Below are positions 52,310-63,620 of a stretch of DNA of 64,000 nucleotides, piece by piece. The translations under genes and the position numbers were made by a program. The DNA is from Diadema setosum (Eukaryota > Echinodermata > Echinoidea > Diadematoida > Diadematidae): positions 4,439,847 through 4,503,846 of the forward strand of contig CM067065.1 in the NCBI GenBank assembly GCA_033980235.1, written 5' to 3'. The notes under the pieces are model-generated. The model searched no databases and was not told the origin of the DNA. It saw nothing but the letters and a program-made list of their open reading frames with translations. How positions within the stretch are numbered: position 1 is the stretch's first letter; the number at the start of each line of letters is the position of its first letter.

Positions 52310-52782
52310 TGAGTATATGAATATAAGAACGACCCAAGTCCAATTTTTGGCCAAATTTAGTTTGACATGGGAAATTGTAGCTTATGCATGGACTCATCTT
52401 GTGTATAAATGATAAATCCTAATTACCCCCGGAATTGCGTGAAATAAATGAGTTAAATCTTACATGAATGTAAACATGAAGGACTTGGGTCGTTCTTACA
52501 TTCATATTATAGCGCCCTCTCTCGTCCTTCTCTCATCTCTATAGCAGAATATCATGTATATGAATCAAAGAACGACCCAAGTCCATCACACAAAATGGCC
52601 TCTCCACAATTAATGTAAATGTTAATTGTCATAATAACATATGTTCAAAATTGTATATAGAATGTTGCCTTCCCATCACAGTTAAATAGAATATTATTGG
52701 ACAAATAAAAAAAAATATGAAGTTTTTTTAAGTTTACTTGGAATGGTCATCCATGGACTTGGGTCGTTCTTATATTCATATA

Positions 52783-52787
<5 letters not shown>
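52310..52787. mobile_element. Family P inverted-repeat element, copy 1
   Basis: Outer ends GAGTATATGAATATAAGAAC and its mirror, with AAGAACGACCCAAGTCC just inside. Two further copies of the motif occur inside (about 52482 and 52570) in alternating orientation. (TA)n flanks. Confidence 0.8.
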
Positions 52788-52828
<41 letters not shown>

Positions 52829-52829
<1 letters not shown>

Positions 52830-53223
52830 CCATGCACCTCAAAACAAACAAAAAGTCGCCAGACATAACACATTCTGTCCATAATAAATGCCAACTTTCA
52901 AAGCAGTAGCACTATCCTTTCAAAAGTTATTAGAGTTGAACGTGAAGAGTGTGGACAAGGTTTTTCAGAAATGAAAAAGGGATTCTAAAGACACATGTAA
53001 TCACACTATTCTACCAAAAATGTTCGAGATAAACTGCTAAAAAAACACACTTTGCTGCCCGTTTTATGATACCAAATTTTAGCATGATGTAAAAGAAGAC
53101 CTGCTCCTTCAGAAAATATGAAAAAGTCAAGTTTGGCTTGGTTGACCCATTTCACTTATTTTCAGTCCTCACGCAAAATCAGTGTGTGCGACTTTATGTT
53201 CGTTTTGAGGTGCACGGTCACAT
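52829..53223. mobile_element. Family F foldback repeat, short copy
   Basis: Left ATGACCATGCACCTCAAAAC and right TTTTGAGGTGCACGGTCAC; ATAT on both sides as a possible 4-bp target duplication. Confidence 0.75.
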
Positions 53224-53224
53224 A

Positions 53225-53371
53225 TGTACTTTGAATTTATTTGTGTGACAGTATGCTGGCTTATGCGTCGTGTAATGTTAATTTATAAATATGTGTATTC
53301 TTTCGTTATGTGTGATTTGGAAAAAGGCAGAAATAAAACCGAACCAAACCAAAACCAAACCAAGCCAAATT
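53225..53371 (+). mobile_element. Possible LINE 3' tail
   Basis: AT-rich sequence ends in GGCAGAAATAAAACCGAACC followed by degenerate ACCAA units, resembling a LINE 3' terminus. There is no coding part. Confidence 0.3.
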
Positions 53372-53445
53372 GGCAGAAGCTTTTCTGATGCATTCAGCAG
53401 ATATATGACTTGATCGCACATTAATACGTAAACAGAAACATTTGT

Positions 53446-54132
53446 GACCGTGCATCACAAAACGAAAAAAAAAAAAAAACAAACAAACAATCGCATCACT
53501 TGATTTTGGGTGAGGATTCAAAAAAGGTGAAACGGGTCGACTAAGTAAATATTGGATTTGTCATATTTTCTCAAAGTGTTTCCCTTCTTTTAAATTATTC
53601 TTAAGTTTGGGATTATTATGAAAGGAAAGGGGGGATGAACATTTCCAGCACATTTTCCAGTATTGAGATTAGGTATGTTTTAGAGGCCATTTTTATTTCT
53701 TGATAACCTTTTGCACACTCTTCAATTTCAAGTCTAGTAACTTTTGAAGGATAAAGCTAATGTTTTGGACGTTAGTACCGATCATGGACAAATTGTGTTA
53801 ATATAGTATATTTCATTTCAGCCTAATCTGTTAATCTTTCCATTGTTGTTGTTCCGGTGGTTTCCATCCTGTTTGTTGTCCCATTCATTGCACAGCAAGC
53901 ACTGTTTGCTAAAGATTAAGCGCTTGGATAGAACCAGTACTTAGAGCCTCTTTTCTCGGACCACACTTTTCCAGTGTGTGTGCTTTCTGTCCAATATCTA
54001 GAAAGGTTAGGAGATGAGTCCTTTTTCAACTGAAGTATACATCATTTTAAACTTAGATTCCTTCAGAATTTGCCCTTAACGAAAAATCCCTGTCTGGCGA
54101 GTTTTTATGGATTTTTTGATGCAGGGTCACAT
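53446..54132. mobile_element. Family F foldback repeat
   Basis: Left GTGACCGTGCATCACAAAAC and right TTTTTTGATGCAGGGTCAC. The interior repeats blocks of other copies (GTGAAACGGGTCGAC, CATCATTTTAAA). Confidence 0.75.
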
Positions 54133-54410
54133 GTTTAGAAGTATTCTTCATGTTTAGCAGGTTTCACAGATAGTGATACGATATGAAACACAAAGGGAGA
54201 TAAATCTAGCAGGAAATTAGAAGAGGGGTACTCTACAATAAATGACAATTACGAGTATACGAACGGCAACATGAGGAGACTTAATGCTATGTCTACACTC
54301 ATGATGTTCACATAGCAGAAATACATATGGCAACTTGGAAAGCGCAAGAAGAAACCAAGCAATTGGCATTACTTCAGATGCCTCACGAATGATTAGAAGG
54401 GCATTCTTCA

Positions 54411-55419
54411 CTTGTCTGTTAAAAATGTATTTTTGGAATCCCATTTTCTTTGCTCACTTTTCCACTAATAATTTATATTCTTTCTGGTCAGTTTATTCTG
54501 TCTTTATTTGTTACAAACTCAAAAAGCTGCATCACTTCGGTGATCCCTCGCATTTATTCCCAAGTTGAATTATCCTTCGGGTTTATGCCAGGTTCAAGTG
54601 TGTGCGTGTGTGTCACACACAAACACACTGCTATAGCTTCTGACCACCCGAGCATTGAGAATTAAGGGTTTCTGGGACGAACACTGCACTAGGGCTTTCT
54701 ATAGCTCAGTCGATAGAGCACCGGTCTAGCAATCCGGAGGTCTCGGGTTCGAATCCCGATGGAATCCCATTTTCTTTGCTCACTTTTCCACTAATAAAAA
54801 TATATTTTGTAACATTGTCAAGATGCCAGGATGAGCATGTCATATGGTTCGAAGGGCAAGGGATGTTTTTGATTTTTAAATTGCACGTTTGTAGAGGTTC
54901 TGAACAGCTGAATTTAAGCGCATCATGAGGGAAGGTCGTGAGAACGGAATTTTGTCCAAACTTCAGAACTGTGGTAGTGTATGGAGGGTGTGCCAAAAGA
55001 ACACTGTTCGTGCGTGACATGTAGTCTGAAGATGTGCCAAACAGTACAGCTTCTTCTTTTTTTTCTGAAGGAGGAGCAAAAAAAAAAGCAATATATTAAA
55101 CAAAGAATGTAAGACATTATGATGGAATACTGCATTCGTAGAAAAAAAAAAGAGGAAGCTGTACTGGTTGGCATACCTTCAGACTACATGTCACGCACGA
55201 ACAGTGTTCTTTTGGCACACCCTCCATACACTACCACAGTTCTGAAGTTTGGACAAAATTCCGTTCTCACGACCTTCCCTCATGTTGCGCTTAAATTCAA
55301 CTGTTCAGAACCTCTACAAACGTGCAATTTAAAAAAAAAAATCCCTTGCCCTTCGAACCATATGACATGCTCATCCTGGCATCTTGACAATGTTACAAAA
55401 TATATTTTTAACAGACAAG
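54411..55419. mobile_element. Large foldback (hairpin) interrupted by a SINE
   Basis: The right arm (about 55141-55419) is the near-exact reverse complement of a left arm made of 54411-54433 plus 54797-55065; the loop is about 75 bp. CTTGTCTGTT at the left end pairs with AACAGACAAG at the right end. The same amino-acid frame is open in both arms, as expected from the symmetry. Confidence 0.9.
54434..54795 (+). mobile_element. tRNA-derived SINE, dimer-like, with target duplication
   Basis: Flanked by AAAAATGTATTTT and AAAAATATATTTT, a 13-bp target duplication with one mismatch. Inside, a 5'-truncated body is followed by a tRNA-like head (A box TAGCTCAGTCGATAGAGCA, loop CTAGCAA as in tRNA-Ala(AGC), B box GGTTCGAATCC). 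Then comes GGAATCCCATTTTCTTTGCT, the same 35-bp block that opens the insert. The head cannot form an acceptor stem, so it is not a functional tRNA. Confidence 0.8.
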
Positions 55420-55482
55420 TTAAGAGCTTTAGACAGAAGTAATGGAATACGTTTACGCGATTGACTGCAGGTTCATCCGTGT

Positions 55483-55483
55483 A

Positions 55484-55548
<65 letters not shown>
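55483..55548. repeat. (TA)n microsatellite
   Basis: About 31 TA units. Confidence 0.95.
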
Positions 55549-55550
<2 letters not shown>

Positions 55551-55966
55551 CATTGTTGCCATTTGTAATTCCCCCTTACTTCAGTGTTTTTTTTTTGTTT
55601 TGTTTTGTGTTTTTTTTTTTTGCCGTCAGGACTGAACCTTGGGGAACCAATCTTTACATTGGCAATACATGACATTGCAGGTTTTTATAAGTAGCATTTT
55701 GTTTTCGGTCAAAATGGGCAAGTAAGCTGCTCCTCGTTTATATAATAAACATTCATGCAAGTTCTAATAGTACATTGTAACAATAATAAATGGTATCAAG
55801 TGTCAGAGTTCCACAGATAATCCAAGTACATGTTACTTTTTTAGATAATGAAATATAAATCGTATCTCAGAATTCAATAACAGCGTTCATCTGTAGAGTT
55901 GTGTTTTAATCGATAGGAGGTAAGTTATTTTGTATCGAACAGCGGTGTATAATCTGCTATATACAG

Positions 55967-56288
55967 TTGAGTATCTGAATATAAGAACGACCCAAGTCCA
56001 TGGAACACCATTTCGAGTAAACTTAAAAAAAAAAAACTTCATATACATGATATTCTGCAATAGAGATAAGAGAAGGATGAGAGAGGGCGCTATGATATGA
56101 ATGTAAGAATGACCCAAGTCCTTCATTCTTACATTCGTATAAGATTTAATTCATTCATTTCAGGCACTTCCGGAGGTAATTAGGATTTATCATTTATACA
56201 CAAGATGAGTCCATGCATAAGCTACAATTTTCCATGTCAAACTGAATTTGGCCAAAAATTGGACTTGGGTCGTTCTTATATTCAGATC
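55967..56288. mobile_element. Family P inverted-repeat element, copy 2
   Basis: CTGAATATAAGAACGACCC at the left and its mirror at about 56263-56285; an internal motif copy at about 56104. Confidence 0.75.
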
Positions 56289-56400
56289 TTCAGTTCTTTG
56301 TAGAAATTTGTGACATGCTATATAAAATAACGAGTATTATGACGGTAATTATAGGTTTTCTCGGCCAAGTTCGCACTGTTTGTAGTCAAATTCCTAATTT

Positions 56401-57093
56401 GTGACCGTGCACCTCAAAACGAACATAAAATTGCACACACTGATTTTGCGTGAGGACTGAAAATAAGTGAAATGGGTCAACCTAGCCGAACTTGACTTTT
56501 TCATATTCTCTGAAAGAGCGGATCTTCTTTTACATTATGCTAAAATTTGGTATCATAAAACGGGCAGGAAAGCGTTTTTTTTTAAAGCAGTTTATGTCGA
56601 ACGTTTTTGGTAGAATAGTATGATTAGGTGTGTCTTTACAATCCCTTTTTCATTTCTGAAAAACCTTGTCCACACTCTTCACTTTCAAGTCTAATAACTT
56701 TCGAAAGGATTCTGCTACTGCTTTGAAAGTTGGCATTAATTATGGACAGAATGTGTTAATGAGGCATGCTTAATTTCAGTTTAATCTGATAATCCTTTCA
56801 TTGTTGTTACTCTGGTGGTTTACTTCCTGTTTTTTGTCCCATTCATCGCACAGCCAGCACGGTTTGGTAAAGATCAACCGCTTGAATAAACACTGTACTT
56901 CAGAGCCTCTTTTCTCAGTTCACACTTTTCCTGAGTTTGTGCTTTCTTTCCAATATTTAGATAGGTTAGGAGAGTCCATTTGATTTGAGTTATACATCAT
57001 TTTAAAGCTTAAAGTCTGCTCTTTCAGAATATGGTCTTAACTAAAAATTCATGTTTGGCGACTTTTTGTTTGTTTTGAGGTGCAGGGTCACAT
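56401..57093. mobile_element. Family F foldback repeat, nested
   Basis: GTGACCGTGCACCTCAAAAC to GTTTTGAGGTGCAGGGTCAC, with ATTT on both sides (possible 4-bp target duplication). Confidence 0.8.
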
Positions 57094-57674
57094 TTGTGCA
57101 TTCAATTTAGCAAAAATTAGCCTAGATGGCAAGTTCGGTATTTCAATTTTATAATCTTTTCATTCAAATTCATTTAGGAGCATCCAAATTACATTTAAGA
57201 TAATTCGAATCAGTACTTTTTCAGTTCAAATTCGTAAGACAAGCACCATTTCGCACATCGTTCATTCAATTTAGCATGATAAAGTCACGTCATAACGTAT
57301 ACGCTGCGCTCGTTCATTCGAATTCATCCTTGGGCATCCAATTTCGCATTTACTGCAGTCAATTTAGCAGACACGTTAATGCATTTATTCCTTTTATCCA
57401 TTTTCATTTATCATAGGTAGTGTTTGCAAGCATCTTAACATTTCATATTTTCATATTCATTCTTCATTCTGATAACACCTTTGCAACAGGTCTTTCAAAA
57501 TATGTGTATGTGATTAAATGTTGGATAGCATTATTTCAATCACAGATACATTAATCTTGTTTTGTTTTGACATTAGTTTGGAGGAGGTTTCAATTTACAT
57601 CGTGATCATTTCTTCCATCTGCATGCATGTTTCATTATTTTCATATGGTGGGTGCTATATTGCGTTAATCATCG

Positions 57675-58293
57675 TTAAAGGGGCCCTGAAATCCAAATGC
57701 ATGTTGATTTGTGTTGATTTATGATACCCTCAGCATCACTTTTGCCGTGAAACAAACATCAAACAAACACAAACATATATTTTTAATGACTTTTTCTTCT
57801 ATTTTTCTTCGGATTACTTGGGAACGCCCAGAAAAAAATCCTCCCAAACTAATCAATATTAATATTCTTGAGATGACCTCATCTGTCAATCATTGCTAAA
57901 TTACTGAAATGTTTAACAAAAGACATTGGAATGCACCTTCCCCTCGACTCAGCATAACTCGCATGTTCCCTCGCCATGTCTTTTGTTAGTCACTAAACAT
58001 GCAAGTTATGCTGAGTCGAGAGGAAGGTGCATTCCAATGTCTTTTGTTAAACATTTCAGTACTTCAGCAATGATTGACAGATGACGTCATCTTTAAGAAT
58101 ATTAATATTGATTAGTTTGGAAGGATTTTTTTTTGTGGGCGTTCCAAAGTAATCTGAAGAAAAGTAGAAGAAAAAAAATGTTTAAAATGATATATGAAAT
58201 GTTTCTAGATGTCCGTTTCACAGCAAAAATGATGTTGAGGGTATCATAAATCAACACAAATTAACATGCATTTGGATTTCAGGGCCCCTTTAA
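57675..58293. mobile_element. Family T (TTAA) palindrome, complete, nested
   Basis: TTAA plus AGGGGCCCTGAAATCC at the left and its mirror at the right. Arms of about 290 bp are nearly identical around a short spacer near 57990. Solo arm relative at 657-805. Confidence 0.88.
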
Positions 58294-59575
58294 GAATAAA
58301 GTTCCTGGATCAGCTCTAGCCATCAATTTGTCAAGGTTATTACCCTCAAATGCTTCTATGATTGTTTCCCTGTCTTCTTGAGAGATACGCCTGTATCTAA
58401 CTCGCACTGCCATGACTGGACATAAGAAAGTGAAGTGAATCTATGGTACCGGTGCATGTATAGTTCTGATAACATGCATAAAAGAAGAGGGGCGTTACAG
58501 AACAACAAACTTGAATTATTCAGGGTCAAAGATACCTTTGCCGTATACTTAACAGTGTGTAGATGAAACAAAAATTCACCTTTAAATACGCATAGACCAC
58601 GGTTCTCACCTTTTCAAAATAGAAATAACATTACGCCAATCTGAACGAACATGTTTGGAATTTGACTGCCCATACGCGAAATGGAATGACTGAAATACTA
58701 TTTTCCGCCAGTGCTGGCGAATTTGAATGACTGAAGAGCTCGTGCTAATTTGAATGCTCGTTTTACGAATTCGAAAGGCACATGTGCGAATTTCATTGAC
58801 CGAAATGCTAAATTGAATGAACAAGTTGCTATTTTGAATGACAGAATGTGCAATGACGAGGATTTTTGCTAAATTGAATGAACTTTTTATCAAATAGACT
58901 GACAAAAGTGTGAAATTGGCCGGGAAAACCTATATTAACAAGGAAGGAATCTTCCTGTGTATCAGCATTGCTTTGACAAGTTTCATTTCAATTTTGATAA
59001 CACCAGTCCTTGTAAACTACCAAAGGCAGTAAGCGGTGAAATAATATTGAAATTGTGTGTGTGTTTATCTGTTTAAGATTGTTTGTGTACATGATATACC
59101 AAGACTGGATAAACATGTTTTCTTCTTCTTCTTCTTTTTTTTTTTCAAATTTGCATGTTTTGTCTATAATGACGTAAGACAAACGGTAAGTAAATCCTAT
59201 AAGTGTCATGATATCAAACGTGAAAACCTAATAAGATTACCTCCCAATTAGTCATTAACGGATGGTCAGATTTTCACCAACCGTCCAGGTTGTGTTCATG
59301 ATGAAGTAAAAAAAAAATATAGTAATGTTGCGATCATAGAGGCAAAAGCCAAAAGTAATAACGGGCAAGAAAGGAAACAAAACATGTGTAACCGCGTAAA
59401 AACTCTAGAATGAATGATTGGATTGTTACAACCTTCAATGGTGCGTTCAAAATAAAGTAGAAAGAAAGAGTAAATGATTCACTATCGTTTGTTCTTCTCT
59501 TTGTTTTATTGCATTTGCTAGGTATTGTAATTCAATTGGGCAATTCACCATCCCCGGGGGCGGATCGAGAAATTC

Positions 59576-59577
<2 letters not shown>

Positions 59578-59630
<53 letters not shown>

Positions 59631-59638
59631 GGGGGGGG
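59578..59638. repeat. Long oligo-T followed by oligo-G
   Basis: About 50 T followed by about 9 G. Length may be an assembly approximation. Confidence 0.9.
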
Positions 59639-60920
59639 CTCCTTTACACCGTGTCTCCTCTTTTCTTTCATTATAACAAAGAAATTAAAGGGGCGCCCGG
59701 AGCGCTTCCTACTTGATCTCCAGTTGACCCCTTCGGAAAGAATTATATCCAGCAATAGATGAAACTGCATGCAAAACACAATATAAACTCAGTGTGAACA
59801 GAGTGTGAAATCATCCTCGCATTTGTGTAATTCAGGTATGTAAGATAGAATGAAGATTACAAATTGGTCAATCAATAAACTTCAACTTAACGTGGGGGAA
59901 AACACTAAGATTTCAACGCTTTTGTTGAATGTCTTAACTTTATAAGATAACAACAAACCCTATAAAGCCCAAGGGGGGGGGGGGCACATTGTGCCCCCTA
60001 CCAGATTTTCATTTGCCACTCCTTCGCCCTTTATCCGATTTCAACAAAATTTGGTGACTTCTCCTAAGATGTTATTGCCAACATTTTGATATATAATCTA
60101 GCTATATTTGTGACCGTGCACCACAAAGCAAACAAAACGTCGCCAGACATGGATTTTTGATTATGAGCATATTGTGAAAGAGCAGATTTCAAGCTTTAAA
60201 ATGGTGTATAACTCAAATCAAATAGACTCTCCTAACCTATCTAAATATTGGAAAGAAAGCACACACTCTGGAAAAATGTGAACTGAGAAAAAAAAAAGTG
60301 GCTCTGAATCACAGGGTCTATTCAAGCGTTTAATCTTAGCCAAGCAGTGCTACCTGTGCAATGAACTTGATGGGGCAAAAAATAGATTTGAAACCACCGG
60401 TTTAACCACAATGCAAGGATTATCAGATTAAGCTGAAATTGGGCATGTTCCATTAACACATTCTGTCTATGATAAATGCCAACTTTCAAAGCAGAAGTAA
60501 CATCCTAGTTATTAGAGTTGAAAGTGAAGAGTGTGTACAGGGTTGTTTTTGTTTGTTTGTTTGTTTGTTTGTTTTTTTTTTTGATGAAAGGGGGACTCTA
60601 AAGACACACCTGCTCAAAATATCTAAAAAAAGTGTTCAAGATTACATGCTAAAAAAAAAAAACAACCAAACAAATAAACTTTCCTGTTCGTTTTATGATC
60701 CCAAATTTTAGCTTAAAGGTATTAGCCCACATTTGCAAACCCGCGAAAATTAAAACTGCATAAAACAGGTCCAATATGACTTCAAGTACAAGTTATAACA
60801 GTAACATACCTCACCTGTTGCTCTTTGTCTATACCATTTGATAAAAGAGAGAAAATCATCGTTTTAAAATCAATTTTCAAACCGGGTCAACCCGACCCAA
60901 AATCGAATTACGAGCGAGGG

Positions 60921-61016
60921 CCTAGCTACGTACTAACTATACACAGCCCAGTCGCAGTACATAGGTACGTCGCGACGTACATGTACAGCGACTGGGCTGT
61001 GTATAGTTAGCTACGT
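60921..61016. repeat. 96-bp near-perfect palindrome
   Basis: AGCTACGTACTAACTATACA mirrors TGTATAGTTAGCTACGTA; the centre is GTACGTCGCGACGTAC. Confidence 0.85.
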
Positions 61017-61092
61017 ACATTTAACTTACACATGTATCGCATGCATGTAGTACGTACGTGGACCGGAGCTAGCGAGCGTTATACGCATGCAT

Positions 61093-61625
61093 ACACTGTA
61101 AAAACATCGGTGTTAGATTTAACACCACGGGTGTTAAATCTAACACCGATCAAACTTCAATAAAGGACCACACCCACAGGTGTTAAAAATGCACTGTGAT
61201 GGTGTTGAAAAGTGTTCACCTGACACTTCGTGGTGTTAATTTGACACTGTACCTGGCGTTATTTTGACACTGTACTGGTGTTAATTTAAAAATGACACCA
61301 CATGGTGTTGATTTGATATTTGCTGGTGTTAATATCAATGGTTTAACACCCGTCCAGCTTCAATAAGGGACCACACCAGCTGGTGTTACTTTGGTGTAGA
61401 TTTATCTTCACATTTTTTCAAAAATCTAGTATTTTAATGTAAAATTCTTGATCGTCTTGTTTAAATTAAAAATCAACAAGAAGTGCAGTTACTAAGAAAC
61501 TCTTCAAAAAACAATTCAAAATTTGGAAATGACACCCTTAGGTGTTAATTTAACACCATAAATGAGCACCGAAAATTTAACACCAGCTCGGTGTTCACTA
61601 TTTAACACCGGACTTTTTGCAGTGT
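61093..61625. mobile_element. 'CACTGTAAAAA' element with GGTGTTAA repeats, third nesting level
   Basis: Ends CACTGTAAAAA and TTTTTGCAGTG with TA on each side. The interior is a dispersed array of GGTGTTAA and TTAACACC in both orientations. No ORF. Confidence 0.8.
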
Positions 61626-62452
61626 AAGGTGCATTTTCATTTATTTTTATGAAAGTAATGGACTAATTGGAACGAAATTTTGCACAGGTGTTACTGCAAT
61701 CGTACCCAAACTCCATGCTAACTATGAGACCAATTGCTGCAGGTTTACACATGTGGGCTAATACCTTTAATGTAGAAGAAGTCTTGCTCTTTCAGAAAAT
61801 ATATAAAAGTCAAGATTGACCAAATTGACCCTTTTCACCTATTTTTAGTCCTCACACAAAATCAGTGCGTGCGACTGTTTGTTCGTTTTGTGGTGCACGG
61901 TCACATTTGATGTTGCTGGTTGCCATGGCAACCGTAAACTGACAGGCATGTCAGTCAGATTTTGCATCTTTTTCTTTTCCCATTTTATTTAACAGCATTA
62001 CAGTGGATGAAATGGGTGTTTCTTGGCTGAAATTTGTTGAAGGAGCAAAATTTGAAGTAATTATGGTCCCGGAAAGTTTTTCTTATCATTTCCTTTGTTT
62101 TTATGTGACAAAAGCATGAAACTGCTGACTAGGCTTCCGGACTTTTGCCAAGAGACACATGAATGCTTTATTAATGATTCATGATGGATTACCCAGGGGC
62201 TCCACTAGTCTGAATTCATGGTGAAGAGTAAAATGCATGCACATGAAAAACATAACAATAAACATAAGCACGTGTTTTCATATGCTTGTGTACATATCAG
62301 GATGAATAAAGACTAGTTGCTATAGTGGAATTTTTCATGAATATGTAGTAAAACATTCCAATCCCCGCCATTGTTCAGGACCATCATCAGGACGTTAGCC
62401 ACATACTCCCATACACATTAATTGACCCCTGTGCAAAATTAAAATTGAAGAC

Positions 62453-62725
62453 CTGAATATAAGAACGACCCAAGTCCAATGTTTGGCCAAATTCAGTTTG
62501 ACACGGGAAACTGTAGCTAATGCATGGACTCATCTTGTTTATAAATGATAAATCATAATTACCCCCGGAAGTGCCTGAAATGAAGGAGTTAAATCTTATG
62601 TGAATGTAAGAATGAAGGACTTGGGTTATTCTTACATTCATATTATAGCGACCTCTCTCATCCTTTTCTCATCTCTATAGCAGAATATCATGTATATAAT
62701 TCAAAGAACGACCCAAGTCCATATG
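62453..62725. mobile_element. Family P element, copy 3
   Basis: CTGAATATAAGAACGACCC at the left, an inverted internal copy near 62621 and a third AAGAACGACCCAAGTCC near 62706. The right end is decayed. Confidence 0.7.
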
Positions 62726-62899
62726 ACTCAAAGGGATCCGAAGGGAGAAAATGTATTTTATAATACCTAGTATTGGGCCACTTTTCATATTTTGATCTTC
62801 ATAATTATTCAATGCTTATTCAATATCTCTACAGAAATATTTGTTTGTTTATTTCTAATTTATTCATATCAATCATTGTCAACAGCCTCCATAAAAGAC

Positions 62900-63620
62900 A
62901 CTTATTTTCAAACATACGAAACTGTTACCTAATATTGCCTGTCTATGCAAATAAGTTGTACAAGAACCGAACTGCAAGCAATTCGTAATATATGCAAATA
63001 CAGATTTCGAACCCTGTAGAACAGAAAATATTCAGCAATTGAATCATTATACTCTATCAAGTGAAGAATGAAGACGTCGATAAGCAACACAAGACACATA
63101 CATTGTATACACAGCACACTCACAAAATGGGCACGATTATGTGACATCAAATTTAGAGACCACGTGGTCCAATCATGAGTACAGGGGAAACATTTTAAGA
63201 TTTGACCTTGACTTCTGACCTACATCCTGCTCTATCGAAAGCCAAATTATAATCATGTCATCATTCTTCAAAGAAATTTAGGGGATTAACCTCTATCAAG
63301 CCTCGTGTTGCAAGGGAATCGTTAATATTTTGATATTCCTCCTTTAGGTTTTCCTCGACTTCCAAATGACATTAGCTCAGGGCAATTATATTCCAGCTAC
63401 CTTGTTAAACAGGTTATGTGATAGTAAGAGTAATGTCAAATTTGTTTATGATGATCAAGGGGTAACTGCCGGGATCAAACACTTGGCCAGTGTCCACATT
63501 TCCATGTTCATATTGAAATACATGACAAACTTTCAACTACTCATATCCCTGCTGTATAGATAATGATGAAACTTGCTTCAAACCACCTAAAATAAGAAAC
63601 GCCAAAACAATGTTACCTGA
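62900..63620 (+). repeat. Upstream duplicated segment, start of a further unit
   Basis: Matches the blocks at 41950-42600 and 42995-43220: the 'TTGCCTGTCTATGCAAAT' block, AGATTTCGAACC, the AG-rich GGGGAAA stretch and TTGACCTTGACTTCTGACC. These precede dispanin genes 2 and 3, so this probably belongs to another unit. Confidence 0.55.

Larger units (their letters stand above)
56351..58931. mobile_element. Outer inverted-repeat element holding two nested elements
   Basis: ATAGGTTTTCTCGGCCAAG at the left pairs with TTGGCCGGGAAAACCTAT at the right. The subterminal parts are rich in TTCAATTTAGCA on the left and TGCTAAATTGAATGA on the right. Family F (56401-57093) and family T (57675-58293) elements sit inside. 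Confidence 0.6.
60713..61770. mobile_element. Family T (TTAA) element nested in family F
   Basis: TTAA plus AGGTATTAGCCCACAT at the left, ATGTGGGCTAATACCT plus TTAA at the right. It contains a strong palindrome at 60921-61016 and a further insertion at 61093-61625. Confidence 0.85.
60111..61907. mobile_element. Family F foldback repeat carrying nested insertions
   Basis: GTGACCGTGCACCACAAAGC to TTTTGTGGTGCACGGTCAC, flanked by ATTT on both sides. A TTAA element interrupts it at 60713-61770. Confidence 0.8.

Noticed and set aside
54697..54768. Possible tRNA-Ala(AGC) gene
   Set aside because: A and B boxes and the anticodon loop are good, but the acceptor stem does not pair and the sequence is embedded in a SINE with a target duplication.
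54706..55442. Near-identical frames of about 75 codons on both strands
   Set aside because: They follow automatically from the two arms of a foldback; one runs into the SINE, and no gene features are visible.
55887..56126. Small minus-strand frame with a hydrophobic segment
   Set aside because: Lies inside a family P element and has no splice or start support.
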